A stretch of DNA of 36,311 nt from Acidisphaera sp. S103. GTDB taxonomy: Bacteria; Pseudomonadota; Alphaproteobacteria; Acetobacterales; Acetobacteraceae. The notes below the pieces were generated by a model. It searched no databases. It was not told the DNA's origin and saw nothing but the letters and a program-made list of their open reading frames with translations. Positions 34,680 through 36,311 of the stretch are shown here, in pieces; within the stretch, counting starts at the first letter, position 1, and each line of letters opens with the position of its first letter. Where the stretch lies: positions 303,533 to 339,843 of the forward strand of contig NZ_LMUJ01000092.1 in NCBI RefSeq assembly GCF_009765975.1, in the 5' to 3' direction. The position numbers and the translations under genes were made by a program.

Positions 34680-35699
34680 ATGGCACACGACTTTGTGGCA
34701 GATGAGCCGGCTCCCGTTGACGGCATCGGATGCCCGATACCCGTCTCGATCGTTACGGGATTTCTTGGAAGCGGCAAGACAACGCTGATTAGTCGCATTT
34801 TGCGTGATCCAGCGTTCGGACGGACGGCCGTTATCGTCAATGAGTTCGGGGAAGTCGGGCTAGACCACGACCTGATTGCCAGTAGTGATGATTCGGTTCT
34901 GACGTTGAATACCGGCTGTCTCTGTTGTGCGGTGCAGACCGATCTGGCCCGGACACTGATGGGACTGCTGCAACGCCGTGAAGTTGGTCTGGTAGACTAT
35001 GACCGGGTCTTGATCGAGACTTCCGGGCTTTCTGATCCCGCGCCGATGTTGCAAGCGATGATGACAGACAGTGATGTTTTTTCGACGCATCGCGTCACTG
35101 CTGTCGTGACACTGGTGGATGCCGTGCATGGCGCACAGACGTTGCTCGAACATGCCGAGGCTCGGCAGCAGGTCGTGCTGGCAGACCGAATCCTGATCAG
35201 TAAGACTGACCTACAAGCATCGTTGGATCATTTGCTGGAACAGCTTGATACGTTGAACCCGGGCGTACCGCGGATGACGACATCGCAGGCGAATCCCTCG
35301 ACGTTGTTTAGCGACACATCCACCATGACGTTATCTGCACGTATCGTTGGTGCGTCGCGCCGGCGAGGACACAGCGAGATTGAAACCTTTACGATCATAC
35401 GAGACCGCCCCTTGCCGGCGCTTGCACTGACCATGCTGCTGGAGTCGATATCAGAACATTGTGGATCGCGGATGCTGCGCCTGAAGGGCCTCGTCGCGAT
35501 CCGCGAGATGCCAGGACAGCCGGCGGTGATCCATGGCGTTCGGCACGTCGTTAATCCGCCTGATTTTCTCGATCGATGGCCGAACGAAGACGAGAGAACG
35601 CGGATTGTGTTTATTGGAAGGGGACTGCCGCGCTATTTCATTCCACGGCTTCTAGAAGCGATCGAGGAGGAGATATGCGACGCGATCGGAGATCCTTGA
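34680..35699 (+). CDS. CobW/COG0523 G3E-family GTPase
   Basis: This 339-residue metal-chaperone-type GTPase has Walker A GFLGSGKTT (27-35), Walker B-like LIETSGLSDPAP (111-122), the metal-binding CLCC (Cys80, Cys82, Cys83, the family CxCC), the base-specificity SKTD (174-177) and a C-terminal CobW_C domain with GLVAIREMPGQPAVIHGVRHVV. Members insert or deliver Zn, Co or other metals; which one cannot be read here, as no cobalamin or nitrile hydratase gene is adjacent. It stands alone, 134 bp after the ABC operon. A clear operator was not recognised. Confidence 0.93.
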   Translation: MAHDFVADEPAPVDGIGCPIPVSIVTGFLGSGKTTLISRILRDPAFGRTAVIVNEFGEVGLDHDLIASSDDSVLTLNTGCLCCAVQTDLARTLMGLLQRREVGLVDYDRVLIETSGLSDPAPMLQAMMTDSDVFSTHRVTAVVTLVDAVHGAQTLLEHAEARQQVVLADRILISKTDLQASLDHLLEQLDTLNPGVPRMTTSQANPSTLFSDTSTMTLSARIVGASRRRGHSEIETFTIIRDRPLPALALTMLLESISEHCGSRMLRLKGLVAIREMPGQPAVIHGVRHVVNPPDFLDRWPNEDERTRIVFIGRGLPRYFIPRLLEAIEEEICDAIGDP

Positions 35700-35750
35700 G
35701 GGAACGCACACCCTGTTCATCATAGCAAAGGACGGCGGCGACAGAGATCC

Positions 35751-35765
35751 GCGGGATAGGCCCGC
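35751..35765 (+). terminator. Short hairpin downstream of the CobW-like gene
   Basis: GCGGG-ATAGG-CCCGC forms a 5-bp GC stem about 50 nt after the stop, followed by CTAGTCTT. It is a weak terminator candidate. Confidence 0.35.
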
Positions 35766-35884
35766 CTAGTCTTACGCAGAGGCTCGGCTGAGGGGACGGC
35801 TTGAGCACCTGCCGGACGCTCTGCCTCTATATGCCTGCCAAAGCGACTCCGAAGATAAACGTCCTATTGCCGAATCCTAACTTC

Positions 35885-35894
35885 AACTTAAGTT
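35885..35894. promoter_or_regulatory. Palindrome AACTTAAGTT before the efflux adaptor
   Basis: This 10-bp perfect palindrome lies 43 nt before the adaptor start, where a TetR-type repressor of an efflux operon could bind. No regulator gene is visible, so the role is a guess. Confidence 0.3.
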
Positions 35895-35937
35895 TCGCAT
35901 TGCGCTGCAACAGGCGCCTGAATGGGAACTTCGCCCG

Positions 35938-36311
35938 ATGCGTTTTGCCTGCCTTCCAACGCTCGCATTCTTGCTATCGATGGTGTCAGCCGCTTACGCG
36001 CAGGCACCCGGCGGCCCGCCGTCCGTCGGGATCGTTCGTGCCGAACAGACAGCGATAACGGAAACATCGGAATTCATCGGACGCATACAGGCTGTCGAGC
36101 GCGTCGCCTTGACGGCACGGGTTACCGCCTTCCTCGACCAGCGGCTGTTCAAAGAAGGTACCGAGGTCAAGCAGGGCGACCTTCTCTATCGCCTGGAAAG
36201 GGGCCCCTTTGAAGCCGCAGTAGAGCAGCAGCAAGCCGCGGTGGCGGATACCAGCGCGCGCCTGGCGAACGCCAACATTCAACTCACACGAGCCCAGTCA
36301 TTGCTGAATAC
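35938..36311 (+). CDS. RND efflux periplasmic adaptor, N-terminal part (runs off window)
   Basis: The first 124 codons of a membrane-fusion (MFP/HlyD) adaptor are present. A signal peptide with cleavage after AYAQA (about residue 20-22) is followed by VGIVRAEQTAITETSEFIGRI, the entry strand of AcrA/MexA-type adaptors, then the lipoyl half-motif VTAFLDQRLFKEGTEVKQGDLLYRLE and the first arm of the alpha-helical hairpin (FEAAVEQQQAAVADTSARLANA). It would link an inner-membrane RND pump to an outer-membrane channel; the pump gene probably lies to the right. It lacks a lipobox Cys, so it is not an acylated AcrA type. Confidence 0.9.
   Translation, partial: MRFACLPTLAFLLSMVSAAYAQAPGGPPSVGIVRAEQTAITETSEFIGRIQAVERVALTARVTAFLDQRLFKEGTEVKQGDLLYRLERGPFEAAVEQQQAAVADTSARLANANIQLTRAQSLLN

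Overview
The window is high-GC, densely coded alphaproteobacterial DNA. The gene sets (cvpA-purF-SDR, pst-phoU-phoB, secreted TPR protein, CaiB-type CoA-transferase, CHAP-domain lipoprotein) and the codon style fit Rhodospirillales, most likely Acetobacteraceae. That placement is inference, not proof. It looks chromosomal: mostly housekeeping and metabolic genes, with a few decayed patches and one clear transposase remnant. No rRNA, tRNA, CRISPR array, prophage or intact insertion sequence was seen.

Layout, left to right. 1-2756 (-) is a secreted TPR-repeat protein running off the left edge. 2908-3961 holds a methyltransferase and a convergent GFA-fold zinc protein. 4033-5401 (-) is an acetylornithine-aminotransferase-like gene preceded by what reads as an arginine attenuator: a 26-codon leader with five consecutive Arg codons, a 9-nt segment that can pair with a terminator arm, and a perfect terminator hairpin. 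5472-7508 holds a GNAT acetyltransferase convergent with an HpaB-family flavin monooxygenase. 8125-12350 (+) has radA, then cvpA-purF-SDR; the SDR has Met at the catalytic Tyr position. 12620-14238 (+) is a membrane-anchored catalase-like haem protein overlapping a cytochrome b561. 14325-19698 (+) is a Pho box followed by pstS-pstC-pstA-pstB-phoU-phoB, without phoR. 20109-22151 holds a rhodanese-GST pair divergent from a cysteine synthase. 22555-28105 (-) has an ISL3-type transposase remnant, ribokinase, sensor histidine kinase, alpha/beta hydrolase, amidase and a 59-residue AtzG-like partner. 28430-30220 (+) is a CoA-transferase and a CHAP lipoprotein. 30221-31565 is a 1.3-kb stretch without a convincing gene. 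31566-34545 (+) is a CUT1-type sugar ABC transporter (two permeases and an ATPase) without a substrate-binding protein. 34680-35699 (+) is a CobW/G3E GTPase. 35938 to the right edge (+) is the start of an RND efflux adaptor.

How the genes work together. The Pst/Pho block is a phosphate-responsive uptake and signalling operon with its own Pho box. cvpA-purF-SDR is a purine-biosynthesis block, with purF and the SDR translationally coupled. The AtzG-like protein and amidase overlap by 4 nt and probably form one enzyme, with the alpha/beta hydrolase in the same transcript. The catalase-like protein and b561 probably form an envelope redox pair. The strongest regulatory signal is the arginine attenuator at 5267-5401. 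All function calls come from reading motifs and context; no database search was run.
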